Shown here: piece by piece, positions 27,246 to 36,857 of the stretch
Layout of the letters: each line of letters starts with the position of its first letter
Numbering within the stretch: position 1 is the stretch's first letter
From: Streptomyces cacaoi
Lineage (GTDB): Bacteria > Actinomycetota > Actinomycetes > Streptomycetales > Streptomycetaceae
Length of the DNA: 64,000 bases
Assembly: GCF_006539165.1 (NCBI RefSeq)
Contig: NZ_BJMM01000011.1
Coordinates: 1-64,000 of the forward strand
Reading direction: 5' to 3'
Made by a program: the position numbers and the translations under genes
The notes under the pieces: generated by a model
The model's input: only the letters and a program-made list of their open reading frames with translations
Database searches by the model: none
Told to the model about the DNA's origin: nothing

Positions 27246-27398
27246 CGAGATGAGGGCTCCCCGCCCGTGAGGGGGGCGGAAGCGTGTTCGAGCCGAACGG
27301 GGGCGGGCCCTGTTCGGGTGCGGCCGGGCGTGCCAGCATGGAGCCGAATCCGGAGACGCCGTCAGGGCGCTTCGAGACGACCACACAGGAGTTCAGCC

Positions 27399-28343
27399 AT
27401 GCCGCAGTCGACGCCGCATGCCCAGACACAGGCCCCGCCGGCCTCGCCTTCCACGCCGTCGGCGCAGCCGTCGCCTTCTTCGCCTTCTTCGCCCTCTCCG
27501 TCTTCTCCGTCCTCGTCCGGGGCCACGCTGTACGGCGGGGCCCGCAACCGCCGGGTGACCGTGCGCGACCTCGCACGCGCCAAGGAGCGGGGCGAGAAGT
27601 GGCCCATGCTCACCGCCTACGACGCCATGATCGCCTCCGTCTTCGACGAGGCCGGCATCCCCGTGCTGCTCGTCGGCGACTCGATGGGCAACTGCCACCT
27701 CGGCTACGACACCACCGTGCCCGTCACGCTGGACCAGATCGCGATGCTCACCGCCGCGGTCGTACGGGGCACCAGCAGGCCGCTGATCGTCGCCGACCTG
27801 CCGTTCGGCTCGTACCAGGAGAGCGACGTCCAGGCGCTGCGCAGTGCGACCCGGCTGGTGAAGGAGGCCGGCGCGGGCGCCGTGAAGCTGGAGGGCGGCG
27901 AGCGCTCCGCCGAGCAGATCGGGCTGCTGGTGCGCTCCGGCATCCCCGTCATGGCGCACATCGGGCTCACCCCGCAGTCCGTGCACGCCATGGGCTACCG
28001 GGTGCAGGGCCGCGGCGAGGAGGCGGCCGAGCAGCTCCTGCGGGACGCGAAGGCCGTGCAGGACGCGGGCGCCTTCGCGGTGGTCATGGAGATGGTGCCG
28101 GCCGGGGTGGCCGGCGAGGTGACGCGGGCCCTCGCCGTACCGACGGTGGGCATCGGCGCCGGCCCGGAGTGCGACGCCCAGGTGCTGGTGTGGACCGACA
28201 TGGCCGGGCTGACCCCGGGCCGGCTGCCCCGCTTCGTGAAGCAGTACGCACAGCTGCGCGAGACGCTCACCGAGGCCGTCTCCGCCTACGCCTCCGAGGT
28301 CGTCTCCGGGGCGTTCCCGCAGGCCGCGCACGCTTTCGAGTGA
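27399..28343 (+). CDS. panB: 3-Methyl-2-oxobutanoate hydroxymethyltransferase
   Basis: A 314-residue PanB. The core begins at about residue 42 ([15 protein letters not shown]) and includes [53 protein letters not shown] and [10 protein letters not shown]. It makes ketopantoate with methylenetetrahydrofolate in coenzyme A synthesis. The N-terminus is odd: a Ser/Pro-rich tail encoded partly by five tandem 9-bp units (27472-27516). AGGAG precedes the ATG. A strong hairpin terminator follows. Confidence 0.95.
   Translation: MPQSTPHAQTQAPPASPSTPSAQPSPSSPSSPSPSSPSSSGATLYGGARNRRVTVRDLARAKERGEKWPMLTAYDAMIASVFDEAGIPVLLVGDSMGNCHLGYDTTVPVTLDQIAMLTAAVVRGTSRPLIVADLPFGSYQESDVQALRSATRLVKEAGAGAVKLEGGERSAEQIGLLVRSGIPVMAHIGLTPQSVHAMGYRVQGRGEEAAEQLLRDAKAVQDAGAFAVVMEMVPAGVAGEVTRALAVPTVGIGAGPECDAQVLVWTDMAGLTPGRLPRFVKQYAQLRETLTEAVSAYASEVVSGAFPQAAHAFE
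27472..27516 (+). repeat. 9-bp tandem repeat in the panB 5' coding region
   Basis: Five consecutive 9-base pyrimidine-rich units, from CGCCTTCTT to CGTCCTCGT, encode an Ser-Pro-Ser type tail ahead of the PanB barrel. The first two copies are identical and the others diverge by 2-4 bases. The tract may vary in length between strains. Confidence 0.65.
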
Positions 28344-28347
28344 GCGG

Positions 28348-28381
28348 GTGCCGCGTCCCCCGGCCCCGGGGGACGCGGCAC
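28348..28381 (+). terminator. panB rho-independent-like terminator
   Basis: GTGCCGCGTCCCCC pairs perfectly with GGGGGACGCGGCAC (14-bp arms, 6-base loop), 5 bp after the panB stop. No U-tract follows, as is frequent in this genus. Confidence 0.8.
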
Positions 28382-28464
28382 GGCCCGACAGCACGTCACC
28401 GGCGCCCTTCGGGTGTAGGTGAACTGTCGGTCGTTTGTCGGTGGGCCCTGGCACGGTGTGTGCC

Positions 28465-29466
28465 ATGACGCGAGAGAAGACGACGAACGCGGTCGAGGTC
28501 CGCGGGCTGGTGAAGCACTTCGGGACGACGAAGGCTGTCGACGGCATCGATCTCGATGTGCGCGAGGGCACTGTCATGGGTGTGCTCGGGCCGAACGGCG
28601 CGGGCAAGACCACCCTCGTCCGGATGCTCTCCACCCTGCTGCAGCCGGACGCCGGCACCGCCCATGTGGCGGGGTACGACGTGGTCCGCCAGCCGCGCCA
28701 GCTGCGGCGCACGATAGGTCTCACCGGGCAGTACGCCTCGGTGGACGAGAAGCTTTCGGGCTGGGAGAACCTGTACATGATCGGGCGGCTGCTCGATCTG
28801 TCCCGCTCCGAGGCGCGCAGGCGTGCCGACGAGATGCTGGAGCGGTTCTCGCTGACCGAGGCGGCCAAGCGCCCCGCCAGCAAGTACAGCGGAGGCATGC
28901 GCCGCAGGCTCGACCTGGCAGCGTCCATGATCGGCCGCCCCCGGGTGCTGTATCTGGACGAGCCGACGACGGGCCTGGACCCGCGCACCCGCAACGAGGT
29001 GTGGGACGAGGTCCAGAACATCGTGGCGGACGGCAACACCGTCCTGCTCACGACGCAGTACATGGAGGAGGCCGAGCAGCTGGCCAACGAGCTCACGGTG
29101 GTCGACCGCGGCAAGGTCATCGCCGAGGGCCGGGTGCAGGAGCTGAAGGCGAAGGTGGGCGGCCGGACGCTGGAGATCCGTCCGGCCGATCAGGGCGAGC
29201 TGCACCGGATGGTCGGTGCGCTGGCGCAGGCCGGGCTCGACGGCGTCGGCGGCGCCACGGCCAGCGAGGACGCCGGCGTGGTGAGCGTGCCGATCGTCAG
29301 CGACGAGCAACTGACCGCCGTGGTGGGCCTGTTGAGCGAGCGCGGCTTCGCACTCGCCGACATCTCCACCCATCTGCCCAGCCTGGACGAGGTGTTCCTG
29401 GCGCTCACCGGCCAGACGGCCACCCACGAGGACGACAGAGACGCAATCGAGGAGGTCGCGGCGTGA
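28465..29466 (+). CDS. DrrA-like ABC transporter ATP-binding protein
   Basis: A 333-residue ABC ATPase: Walker A GPNGAGKTT, Q-loop TGQYASVDE, signature KYSGGMRRRLD, Walker B RVLYLDEPTTGLDPRTR, and the C-terminal domain of daunorubicin-type (DrrA) exporters. It energises the permease that follows; the start codons overlap (GTGA), implying coupled translation. Such pairs export drugs or self-made metabolites. The SARP regulator gene converges on this pair from downstream. Confidence 0.93.
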   Translation: MTREKTTNAVEVRGLVKHFGTTKAVDGIDLDVREGTVMGVLGPNGAGKTTLVRMLSTLLQPDAGTAHVAGYDVVRQPRQLRRTIGLTGQYASVDEKLSGWENLYMIGRLLDLSRSEARRRADEMLERFSLTEAAKRPASKYSGGMRRRLDLAASMIGRPRVLYLDEPTTGLDPRTRNEVWDEVQNIVADGNTVLLTTQYMEEAEQLANELTVVDRGKVIAEGRVQELKAKVGGRTLEIRPADQGELHRMVGALAQAGLDGVGGATASEDAGVVSVPIVSDEQLTAVVGLLSERGFALADISTHLPSLDEVFLALTGQTATHEDDRDAIEEVAA

Positions 29467-30338
29467 GTACCGCCACCGTGAAGACCCCCAGGCCGGCCGG
29501 CTCCCCCGGTCCGGACGCGGGCACGCCGCCGGTGAAGCCGGGGGTGGACGAGGGCCGCATAGGTCTGCGGGCCAATCTGCGCCACATCGGCGCGCTGGTC
29601 CGCCGCAACGCGCTCCAGATCAAGCAGGACCCCGAGTCGATGATGGACGCGCTGCTGATGCCCATCGTCTTCACCCTGCTGTTCGTGTACGTCTTCGGCG
29701 GCGCGATCGGCGGCGGCAAGGGCGGCAGCCGGGACGACTACGTGCAGTACCTGGTCCCCGGCATGATGGGCATGATGAGCATGTCCATCGCGATGGCCGT
29801 CGGCACGGGCATCAACGAGGACTTCCGCAAGGGCGTGATGGACCGCTTCCGGTCCATGCCGATCGCCCGCTCCTCGGTGCTGATCGCCAAGTCGCTGGTC
29901 GAGGTCGGCCGCATGCTGGTGGCCATCATCGTGCTGCTGACGGTCGGCATCCTGGTCGGCTTCGACGTCAACGGGCACTGGCTCGGGATGCTGGGGGCGA
30001 TCGGCCTGACGGCGCTGTTCGGCTCGGCGCTGCTGTGGGTGTTCATCATCGTCGGCCTGACGATGCGCACCGCGCAGGCCGTGCAGGGCATCTCCTTCCT
30101 GGTGCTGATGCCGCTCCAGTTCGGTTCGTCGGTGTTCGTACCGACCGGCACCATGCCCGGCTGGCTCAAGGCGTTCACGGACGTCAACCCGCTGACCCAC
30201 GTGGCGGATTCGGCCCGTGGTCTGATGCTCGGGCAGGGCGAGGTCGGCAGCCCGGTGATGTGGACGGTGATCTGGTCGGTGGGACTGACGCTGGCGACGG
30301 CGCCGTTCGCCATCGCGATGTTCCGGAAGAAGACCTGA
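29463..30338 (+). CDS. DrrB-like ABC-2 permease
   Basis: A 291-residue ABC-2 permease with a hydrophilic 45-residue N-terminus and six helices. RNALQIKQDPESMMDALLMP and ARSSVLIAKSL, and the late segment GSSVFVPTGTMPGWLKAF with NPLTHVADSARGLMLG, are the DrrB/LptR-like signatures. It forms the membrane half of the exporter with the preceding ATPase. The GTG start overlaps its stop. Confidence 0.92.
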   Translation: MSTATVKTPRPAGSPGPDAGTPPVKPGVDEGRIGLRANLRHIGALVRRNALQIKQDPESMMDALLMPIVFTLLFVYVFGGAIGGGKGGSRDDYVQYLVPGMMGMMSMSIAMAVGTGINEDFRKGVMDRFRSMPIARSSVLIAKSLVEVGRMLVAIIVLLTVGILVGFDVNGHWLGMLGAIGLTALFGSALLWVFIIVGLTMRTAQAVQGISFLVLMPLQFGSSVFVPTGTMPGWLKAFTDVNPLTHVADSARGLMLGQGEVGSPVMWTVIWSVGLTLATAPFAIAMFRKKT

Positions 30339-30432
30339 GCCCCCGGCTCCGGTGCGCCGCGCGGCGGGTCCGGTCCCGCTTCCGCCCGGCCGCCGGGGCC
30401 CGGCCAGGAGATCCCGTGCGGCCCGGCGTCCG

Positions 30433-33400
30433 CTACCGCTCCGTGCGGAGCGCGGCACCGGGCCGGTGCACGAGGGCGACGGCGTCGTCGAGCGTCAGCT
30501 CACCGCCCGCCGCCCAGGCACGGTCGTACGCCTCCGCGGTGAGCACGGCCCGTGCCGCACGCTCGGCCTCCCGGCGCTCGTCCTGCTCGACGGGGTGCAC
30601 GAAGAAGCCCTCGGGCAGCTCCGAGAGGTGGTCGTAGGCGCCCACCAGCCGGGCGGCCACCTCGGCGCCCCGCGGCGGCGGGGGCGAGGCCGCCGGGTCC
30701 GGCTCGCCGGCGTCGAGCAGCGCGAACGCCGTCGCGGCGGTGAGGATCTGGGCGAGCGACAGATGCGGTGCGACGGTCTCGGCGATGATGCCGCGGGTCT
30801 TGCCGATGCCCTCCCGGACCTTCGCCAGCGCCTGGGCCGGGTGGCCCTGGCGGCAGTGCGCCCAGGCCAGCACGCCCTTGACGAGCCCCTCGAAGAACTC
30901 GGGGGGCTGCTGCCGCGCCTGCTCCTCCAGCGGGCCCAGCAGTTCCCACGCTTCGGCGAAGTCGCCCCGCCGGACCAGATGTGTGGCCAGCTGGAGGGCG
31001 CCGAAGTTGATGCCGTCGGCGGTGGCCTCCGCCTCCCCCACCGACTCCCGGAGCAGCCGGTCGCCCTCGGCCCGGAGCGCGGGGTCGTCCAGCTCGACGA
31101 GCGAGGCGCCCAGCCGGGACTTCAGCAGCGGCACCTGGCTGTGTGCGCCCAGCCGTTCGGCGCGGTCGATGGCGGCCCGGTAGTCCTCGGCGGCCTTCGC
31201 GAACTCGCCCCGTACACAGGCCGATTCGGCCCGTCCGGAGAGCGCCTCGGCCTCGCCCCAGGCGTCCCCGACGGCGCGGAAGATCTCCAGGCTCTCGGCG
31301 GCATCCCTGGCCGACTGGTCCCAGGTGCGGGGGCGGTCGGCGGTGAGCTTGGAGCGCAGCTGGAGCACGAAGGCCAGATTCCAGTCGTACGCCTGCTCCC
31401 GGCAGCCCCGTACGGTGGCGTCCACCAGTTCGGCGAGGCCGTCGAAGGTGCCCGTCATGATCCAGGCGAAGATCCACATGGTGCCCGGGATCCGGCAGGT
31501 CTGCGGCATGCCGGGTGTGTAGGCCCGGGTGATCCGGCGCAGCTCCTCCTGCCGTTCGGGGGTGTCCAGTTCGACCATGCCGTCCTCGGCGTCGGTCAGC
31601 AGCATCAGCCGCACCCCGCGCCGGGCCTCCCACAGCAGCTCCTCGCGCATCGGCGGCGGCGCGTCCGTACAGCCCTCGTACAGCGGGGGCACCGGGCGCG
31701 GCGGGGAGAACGGGTCGGGGCCCAGTCCGGCGGCGGCCCTCGCCCAGACGCGGGCGTCCGTGCGGTGGTCGCGCAGCTGCCAGAACCAGCTCATGGAGAG
31801 GGTGAGGCAGAGCGCCTCGTGCTCGTCGCCCGCGGCGAGCGCCCGGCGCAGCGCGGCGCGGATGTTGTCGTGCTCGCGCTCCAGACGGCCGAGCCAGGCG
31901 ACCTGTTCGGGCCCCCGCAGCAACGGGTCGGCGACGCGGGCGAGTTCGCGGTAGACGACCAGGTGGCGGCGCTCGGCGCGCTCGCGTTCCTCGGGCACCT
32001 CGTCCAGCTTGCCGGCGGCGTACTCGCCGACGGTCTCCAGCAGCCGGTAGCGCATCCCGCCGGTCTCCGGGACCGGGACCGCGACGACCAACGATTTGTC
32101 GACAAGTGACCCGACGATTCCGGCCACGTCCACCGCGCCGGCGACGGGGGCGCCGTCCGCCGTGCCCGTGGCGAGGTCGGCGCAGACCTCCTCGACCTCC
32201 TCCAGCTCGCAGCCGCCGGCGAACACCGACAGCCGCCGCAGCACGGCCCGTTCGGCCTCGTCCAGCAGCTCCCAGGACCAGTCGACGACGGCCCGGAGCG
32301 TCTGCTGGCGGGGCAGCACCGTGCGGCTGCCGCTGGTCAGCAGCCGGAACCGGTCGTCCAGCCGGCGGGCGAGCTGGTGCGGGGTGAGGGACCGCAGCCG
32401 GGCGGCGGCCAGCTCGATGGCCAGCGGCAGCCCGTCCAGCCGGCGGCAGATCTCCGCGCACGCCTCCGGATCGTCCTCGACGCGGAAGCCCGGCCGGGCG
32501 GCGGCACCGCGGTCGGCCAGCAGCCGCAGCGCCACCGGGTCCGGCAGCGGTTCGACCGGGCGGACGGACTCGCCGGGCACCCCCAGCGGCTCCCGGCTGG
32601 TGGCGAGCACCGTGACGCCGGGGCACTCCAGCAGCAGCGTCTCGACGACACGGGCCGCGGCGTCGATGACGTGCTCGCAGTTGTCCAGCACCAGCAGCAT
32701 GTGCCGGCTCGCGCAGCGCTCCGCGAGCTGTGCGAGGGGGTCGCCGGCGTGCGGATCGGAGGCGGCACGCAGCTGCTCGGCCGAGCCGCCCCGGATGACC
32801 GTCTCGTGCCCGCCGAGCGCCGTCAGCACCGCCTCGGCCGTCGCCTCGACGCGTTCGGCCTCCCGGACGGGCGCCAGCTCGGCCACCCAGACGCCGTCCT
32901 CCCAGCGGGGCGCGGGCTCGGGCCCGCCCGGCGCGGACGTCTCCCCCGCGGCCTGCTCGGCCCGGGCGCGCTCCGCCGTCTCCAGCGACAGCCGCGTCTT
33001 GCCCGCGCCGCCCGGGCCGGTGAGCGTGACCAGCCGGGAGGAGGCCAACTCGCGAGCGACCGCCGCCAGTTCCTCGTCCCGCCCGACGAAGGACGTCAGC
33101 GCCGCACGCAGATTGCCGGGCGCGGCACGGCGGGCCCGGGCGGGGGGCCGCGCCGCCTGCGGGGACGCCGGGGCCGCAGGCGCGGGGGCCGGTTCGGCCG
33201 GGTGCCGCGCACCGGGGCCGCCTGTGCCGTCCGGCGCGGGGGCACCGCCCGTGAGCAACTCGGTGTGCAGGGCGCGCAGTTCGGCGCCCGGGTCGACGCC
33301 GAGGCGGTCCGCCAGCCGGCGCCGGACCGCCTCGTAGGACTCCAGCGCCTCGGCGCCCCGGCCGCTGTCGCGCAGGGCACGCAGCAGAAGCGCCTGGAGC

Positions 33401-33990
33401 GGTTCGTCGAGCGGGTGTTCGGCGGCGAGCTGGCGCACCGCCGGCAGCACCTCCTCGGCCCGGCCCAGGGCCAGGGCCGCCCCCGCGCGGTCCCGGCGCA
33501 CCGCCAACAGCCGCTCCTCGGCGCGTACCCCGGCGGCCCCTCCGCCGTCGGGCAGATCGGCCAGGGCCGGGCCGCGCCACAGCGCGAGCGCGTCGTCCAG
33601 CAGGCCGGCGGCCTTGACCGCGTCGCCCGCGGCGAGCGCCGCACCCCCCTCGGTGGCGAGCCGCTCGAAGCGGAACAGATCGATGTCGTCGCGCTCGACG
33701 ACGAGCTTGTAGCCGCCGGTGACCGAGGCCACGGCCTGCCGCCCCAGGGATCTTCGCAGCCGGCCGACCAGCGCCTGGAGCGCCGCCGGTTCGTCCGCCG
33801 GGGGCCCGCCGCCGTCGTCCTCGCTCCACACCGCGGCCACCAGTTCGCCGGTGCGGACGGGCCGGCCGCCCGCGAGAGCGAGCGCCGTCAGCAGGGCACG
33901 CAGGCGCGCACCGCCGACCGGGACGGCCGTGCCGTCCTCGCGGAACACCTGCGTCGTCCCCAGAACGCGATAGACGTAGCGCACCCCCAC
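30433..33990 (-). CDS. SARP/AfsR-type giant regulator (wHTH-BTAD-NTPase-TPR)
   Basis: 1185 residues. Residues 1-95 are an OmpR-type winged helix; about 100-245 are a bacterial transcriptional activator (BTAD) domain; about 285-600 are an NTPase with GPGGAGKTRLSLE (Walker A) and LLVLDNCEHV (Walker B); the remainder is TPR-like. This is the AfsR layout: ATP-binding and TPR modules control activation of specialised-metabolite genes by the SARP domain. A GTG start was used; the upstream bases are the intergenic gap before the XRE-cupin gene. It is convergent with the DrrAB exporter genes. Confidence 0.93.
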   Translation of the reverse strand: MGVRYVYRVLGTTQVFREDGTAVPVGGARLRALLTALALAGGRPVRTGELVAAVWSEDDGGGPPADEPAALQALVGRLRRSLGRQAVASVTGGYKLVVERDDIDLFRFERLATEGGAALAAGDAVKAAGLLDDALALWRGPALADLPDGGGAAGVRAEERLLAVRRDRAGAALALGRAEEVLPAVRQLAAEHPLDEPLQALLLRALRDSGRGAEALESYEAVRRRLADRLGVDPGAELRALHTELLTGGAPAPDGTGGPGARHPAEPAPAPAAPASPQAARPPARARRAAPGNLRAALTSFVGRDEELAAVARELASSRLVTLTGPGGAGKTRLSLETAERARAEQAAGETSAPGGPEPAPRWEDGVWVAELAPVREAERVEATAEAVLTALGGHETVIRGGSAEQLRAASDPHAGDPLAQLAERCASRHMLLVLDNCEHVIDAAARVVETLLLECPGVTVLATSREPLGVPGESVRPVEPLPDPVALRLLADRGAAARPGFRVEDDPEACAEICRRLDGLPLAIELAAARLRSLTPHQLARRLDDRFRLLTSGSRTVLPRQQTLRAVVDWSWELLDEAERAVLRRLSVFAGGCELEEVEEVCADLATGTADGAPVAGAVDVAGIVGSLVDKSLVVAVPVPETGGMRYRLLETVGEYAAGKLDEVPEERERAERRHLVVYRELARVADPLLRGPEQVAWLGRLEREHDNIRAALRRALAAGDEHEALCLTLSMSWFWQLRDHRTDARVWARAAAGLGPDPFSPPRPVPPLYEGCTDAPPPMREELLWEARRGVRLMLLTDAEDGMVELDTPERQEELRRITRAYTPGMPQTCRIPGTMWIFAWIMTGTFDGLAELVDATVRGCREQAYDWNLAFVLQLRSKLTADRPRTWDQSARDAAESLEIFRAVGDAWGEAEALSGRAESACVRGEFAKAAEDYRAAIDRAERLGAHSQVPLLKSRLGASLVELDDPALRAEGDRLLRESVGEAEATADGINFGALQLATHLVRRGDFAEAWELLGPLEEQARQQPPEFFEGLVKGVLAWAHCRQGHPAQALAKVREGIGKTRGIIAETVAPHLSLAQILTAATAFALLDAGEPDPAASPPPPRGAEVAARLVGAYDHLSELPEGFFVHPVEQDERREAERAARAVLTAEAYDRAWAAGGELTLDDAVALVHRPGAALRTER

Positions 33991-34185
33991 ATACTGCCAG
34001 CAGCCCCCGACAGCGCCCGGGCCGGTTCAGCGGCCGTGCGGCCCGCCGTCCCCGCCCCGCAGCACCCGCGGCACGGCGACGAGGGCCGGGCGCGGGGTGG
34101 CCGCCGCCCGCCGACGACACCCGCCCAACGGACGGTCGGCACACGGGGAGGCGGCCGCACGCGAAGACGGCACCGGATCCGGGAA

Positions 34186-34761
34186 CTAGCCGGGCCCCGG
34201 CGGCAGATGGACGGTCATGATCAGATGGCAGGTTCCGCTCCCCGCACCGCGGTAGGCGTGCGCGGTGTCGCCGTCGAAGGTGGCCGTCTCCCCCGCCCCG
34301 ACGGGGTACTCGGCACCGTCGACCACGAGCACCATCTCCCCGGCCGTGACGCTGACGGTCTCCGTCACCCCGGCCTGGTGGGGGTGGCTGGCGTACTCCT
34401 CGCCCGGCTCCAGCGTCCAGCGCCACACCTCGGTGGCCGCCGGCCCCGCGGTCGTCAGCACGAGCCGGGCCTCGCTGCCGCGCTCCCCCCTCCACAGGGG
34501 CATGACGGCCTCCGCGCCGACGACCCGGACGCGCTCGGCCGAGCCGCCCTCCAGCAGGGCGGACACCGGGACGCCGAGGGTGTCGGCGAGGCGGACCAGG
34601 GTGGCGAAGTTCGGGTTGCCCTGCGCCTTCTCCAGGCCGACGAGCGCGCCCTTGCTGACCTTGGCGCGCCGGCCGAGTTCGTCCAGGGACAGCCCGGCGC
34701 GGACGCGGGCGGCCCGGACGTTGTACGCGAGCGTCCGCAGCGCCGCCTCGGGTTCGGCCAT
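34186..34761 (-). CDS. XRE-family regulator with cupin domain
   Basis: A 191-residue regulator. Residues 8-65 are an XRE HTH (LDELGRRAKVSKGALVGLEK), and the C-terminal half is a cupin sensor (WTLEPGEEYASHPHQAGVTE, GEMVLVVDGAEYPVGAGET, DTAHAYRG). Such proteins sense small ligands and repress nearby genes. AGGAGG precedes the ATG. It is divergent from the B3/B4-domain gene, a common pairing, and probably represses it and itself through the repeats in the intergenic region. Confidence 0.9.
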   Translation of the reverse strand: MAEPEAALRTLAYNVRAARVRAGLSLDELGRRAKVSKGALVGLEKAQGNPNFATLVRLADTLGVPVSALLEGGSAERVRVVGAEAVMPLWRGERGSEARLVLTTAGPAATEVWRWTLEPGEEYASHPHQAGVTETVSVTAGEMVLVVDGAEYPVGAGETATFDGDTAHAYRGAGSGTCHLIMTVHLPPGPG

Positions 34762-35089
34762 GTTCGCCCCTCCTGTCGGCCCGGTCGGACGGATCACCGC
34801 ACTGAACCACACGGCGGTCCGGTTGACGAGCTCCGGTCGTTACGTTGTACGGTTCAGTCGTTCCATTGATACCACGGGGTGCTCCCGGACCCCCGGCCCG
34901 ACCGCCCGCCGCGCCACGGCCCACGCCGCCCCGCGCCCCACCGAGCCGCCGAGCCGCCGAGCCGCCGAGCCGCCGAAGCCGCGAGCCCGCCGAACCCACC
35001 GCACCGCCCGGCTCCCCCGGCCACGGGAGGGCGGGCGCCGTCCCGAGGCCCTCCCGCACCCCGACAGCGCACCGAACGGACCGACCGAC
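34762..35089. promoter_or_regulatory. Divergent control region, XRE-cupin / B3-B4
   Basis: 328 bp. An 8-bp perfect inverted repeat, ACTGAACC (34801-34808) and GGTTCAGT (34851-34858), brackets a TTGACG hexamer (34823-34828), an arrangement suited to a two-site repressor. TACGGT (34848-34853) is 19 bp after TTGACG and could be a -10. Further right is the 8-bp tandem repeat. Confidence 0.5.
34943..34974 (+). repeat. 8-bp tandem repeat GAGCCGCC
   Basis: Four perfect contiguous copies of GAGCCGCC followed by degenerate copies to about 34990. It is intergenic, 115 bp before the B3/B4 start. A likely slippage-prone tract with no assigned function. Confidence 0.75.
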
Positions 35090-35797
35090 ATGACCACCTT
35101 CCACCTCGCCCCCGCCGTCGCCGACGCCTTCCCCGACACCCTCGTCGCCGTCGTCGTCGCCACCGGCCTGCGCGGCCACGAGCCCTGGCCCGCCACCGCC
35201 GCCGCCATGGAGCACCTGGAGCAGCGGCTCGCCGACGGCGCCTGGCAGCCGGCCGACGAGAACGACCCGCGCATCGCCGCCTGGCACACCGTCTACCGGT
35301 CCTTCGGCACCAACCCCCGCCGGATCCGCCCCAGCGTCGACGCCCTCGGCCGGCGCCTCGCCAAGAAGGGCGCTCTGCCGCGCATCAACCCGGCCGTGGA
35401 CTCCTACAACACCGTCTCCGTGACCCACGGCCTGCCCGCCGGCGCCTTCGACCTCGACCGGGTCGCCGGTGCCGTCACCATCCGGCCCGCCTCCGGCGAG
35501 GAGAGCTTCACCCCGCTCGGCGAGCCCGGCACCGTCGAACACCCCCGGCCCGGCGAGATCGTCTACGCCGACGACGAGGGCGTGCTCACCCGGCACTGGA
35601 ACCACCGCGACGCGCACCGCACCCGCGTCACCGAGGACTCCGCCCGCGTCGCCTTCGTCCTGGAGACGCCGCACGCCACCCGCGACGGGGACCTCCTCGG
35701 GACGGCGGCCGGGGAACTGCGGGACCTGCTCGCCCCGCACACCGCGGAGTGCACCGTCCACCACCTCGACCCGGCGCGCCCGGACCTCACCGTCTGA
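35090..35797 (+). CDS. B3/B4 tRNA-binding domain protein
   Basis: A 235-residue stand-alone B3/B4 domain of the phenylalanyl-tRNA synthetase beta type: IAAWHTVYRSFGTNPRRIRPS, then ALPRINPAVDSYNTVSV, and GEIVYADDEGVLTRHWNHRD. Stand-alone members are thought to act on misacylated tRNA or amino acids, but their roles are mostly uncharacterised. Start at an ATG; no strong ribosome-binding site is visible. It is divergent from the XRE-cupin regulator. Confidence 0.85.
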   Translation: MTTFHLAPAVADAFPDTLVAVVVATGLRGHEPWPATAAAMEHLEQRLADGAWQPADENDPRIAAWHTVYRSFGTNPRRIRPSVDALGRRLAKKGALPRINPAVDSYNTVSVTHGLPAGAFDLDRVAGAVTIRPASGEESFTPLGEPGTVEHPRPGEIVYADDEGVLTRHWNHRDAHRTRVTEDSARVAFVLETPHATRDGDLLGTAAGELRDLLAPHTAECTVHHLDPARPDLTV

Positions 35798-35989
35798 GCG
35801 CGCCCACGCCCCGGGGCGTCCGCGGCGTGTCCGACGGGCCCGGCCCGGGGCACGGACGGCGGGAGCGGCCACAGCAGGACGTTGGCCGACGCCCCCGGCA
35901 TTACGGGCTCTTGGGGCCCTCCCGCCCCAACGCCGCACCCCGCCCGCCAGGTTCGCGCGGGGCCCGGGGTGCCGGTACGGTCAGGGCGC

Positions 35990-36787
35990 ATGACCAGCGC
36001 ATCCACCCATCCGGAACACCACCGCATCAGCCCGGTCTTCCTCGGGCTCCTCGCGATCATGGCCGTTTCCGGATGGGCCGTCTGGTACGGCTTCGCCGAC
36101 GTGACGGGCGTCTCCGTCTTCTTCTTCGTCGTCTCCGGCTGGATCGTCTCGCTGTGCCTGCACGAGTACGCGCACGCCCGCTCCGCACTGCGGGCCGGCG
36201 ACGTCTCGGTCGGCGCCAAGGGATATCTGACGCTCAATCCGCTGCACTACACGCACGCGCTGCTGAGCATCGTGCTCCCGGTGATCTTCGTCATCCTGGG
36301 CGGCATCGGTATGCCCGGCGGCGCCGTCTACATCGAGCGGGGCCGCATCAGGGGGCGCTGGAAGCACAGCCTCATCGCCGCCGCCGGGCCGCTCACCAAT
36401 GTGCTGTTCGCGGTGCTGCTGGCCGCGCCGTTCTGGCTCGACGCCGTCGACAAGGTGCCCGTCGCCTTCCGCTGCGCCCTCGCCTTCCTCACGCTGCTCC
36501 AGGTGACGGCCGCGCTGCTGAACTTCCTTCCCGTGCCGGGCCTCGACGGCTTCGGCATCATCGAGCCGTGGCTGCCGCCCCGGGTACGGCGCCAGGCGGA
36601 GCCGTTCGCACCGTTCGGCCTGCTGATCGTCTTCGGCTGCCTGTGGATCCCGCAGCTCAACGGCGTGTTCTGGGACGGCATCGACGCGCTGCTGCGGGCC
36701 ATGGGCGTCACCGAGCTGGAGACCTTCCTCGGCCAGGAGTACTTCCGCTTCTGGCAGGGCGAGCCGACGAACGTCTTCATCCCCTGA
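35990..36787 (+). CDS. Site-2 protease family membrane protein
   Basis: A 265-residue membrane zinc metalloprotease. HEYAH at 58-62 is the zinc motif inside a helix, and NFLPVPGLDGFG (about 177-188) supplies the third ligand. Five to six helices are present. Site-2 proteases cut transmembrane substrates, for example anti-sigma factors; no partner is visible here. Starts at an ATG; monocistronic. Confidence 0.88.
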   Translation: MTSASTHPEHHRISPVFLGLLAIMAVSGWAVWYGFADVTGVSVFFFVVSGWIVSLCLHEYAHARSALRAGDVSVGAKGYLTLNPLHYTHALLSIVLPVIFVILGGIGMPGGAVYIERGRIRGRWKHSLIAAAGPLTNVLFAVLLAAPFWLDAVDKVPVAFRCALAFLTLLQVTAALLNFLPVPGLDGFGIIEPWLPPRVRRQAEPFAPFGLLIVFGCLWIPQLNGVFWDGIDALLRAMGVTELETFLGQEYFRFWQGEPTNVFIP

Positions 36788-36857
36788 GCGGCCCGGCCGG
36801 CAGGCGACGCCCCGGCCGCTGCTGCTCGCCCGGCCGACCACCGCCCCGGCCGACCGG

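Noticed and set aside
34943..34974. Origin iterons or attachment site
   Set aside because: The 8-bp unit is too short, has no nearby replication or integrase gene, and looks like simple slippage.
30500..35938. A very long open frame antisense or out of frame to the SARP gene
   Set aside because: Its protein is Arg/Gly/Pro-rich with no domain; the SARP frame in the same region carries complete, ordered domains. It is a GC-bias artefact.
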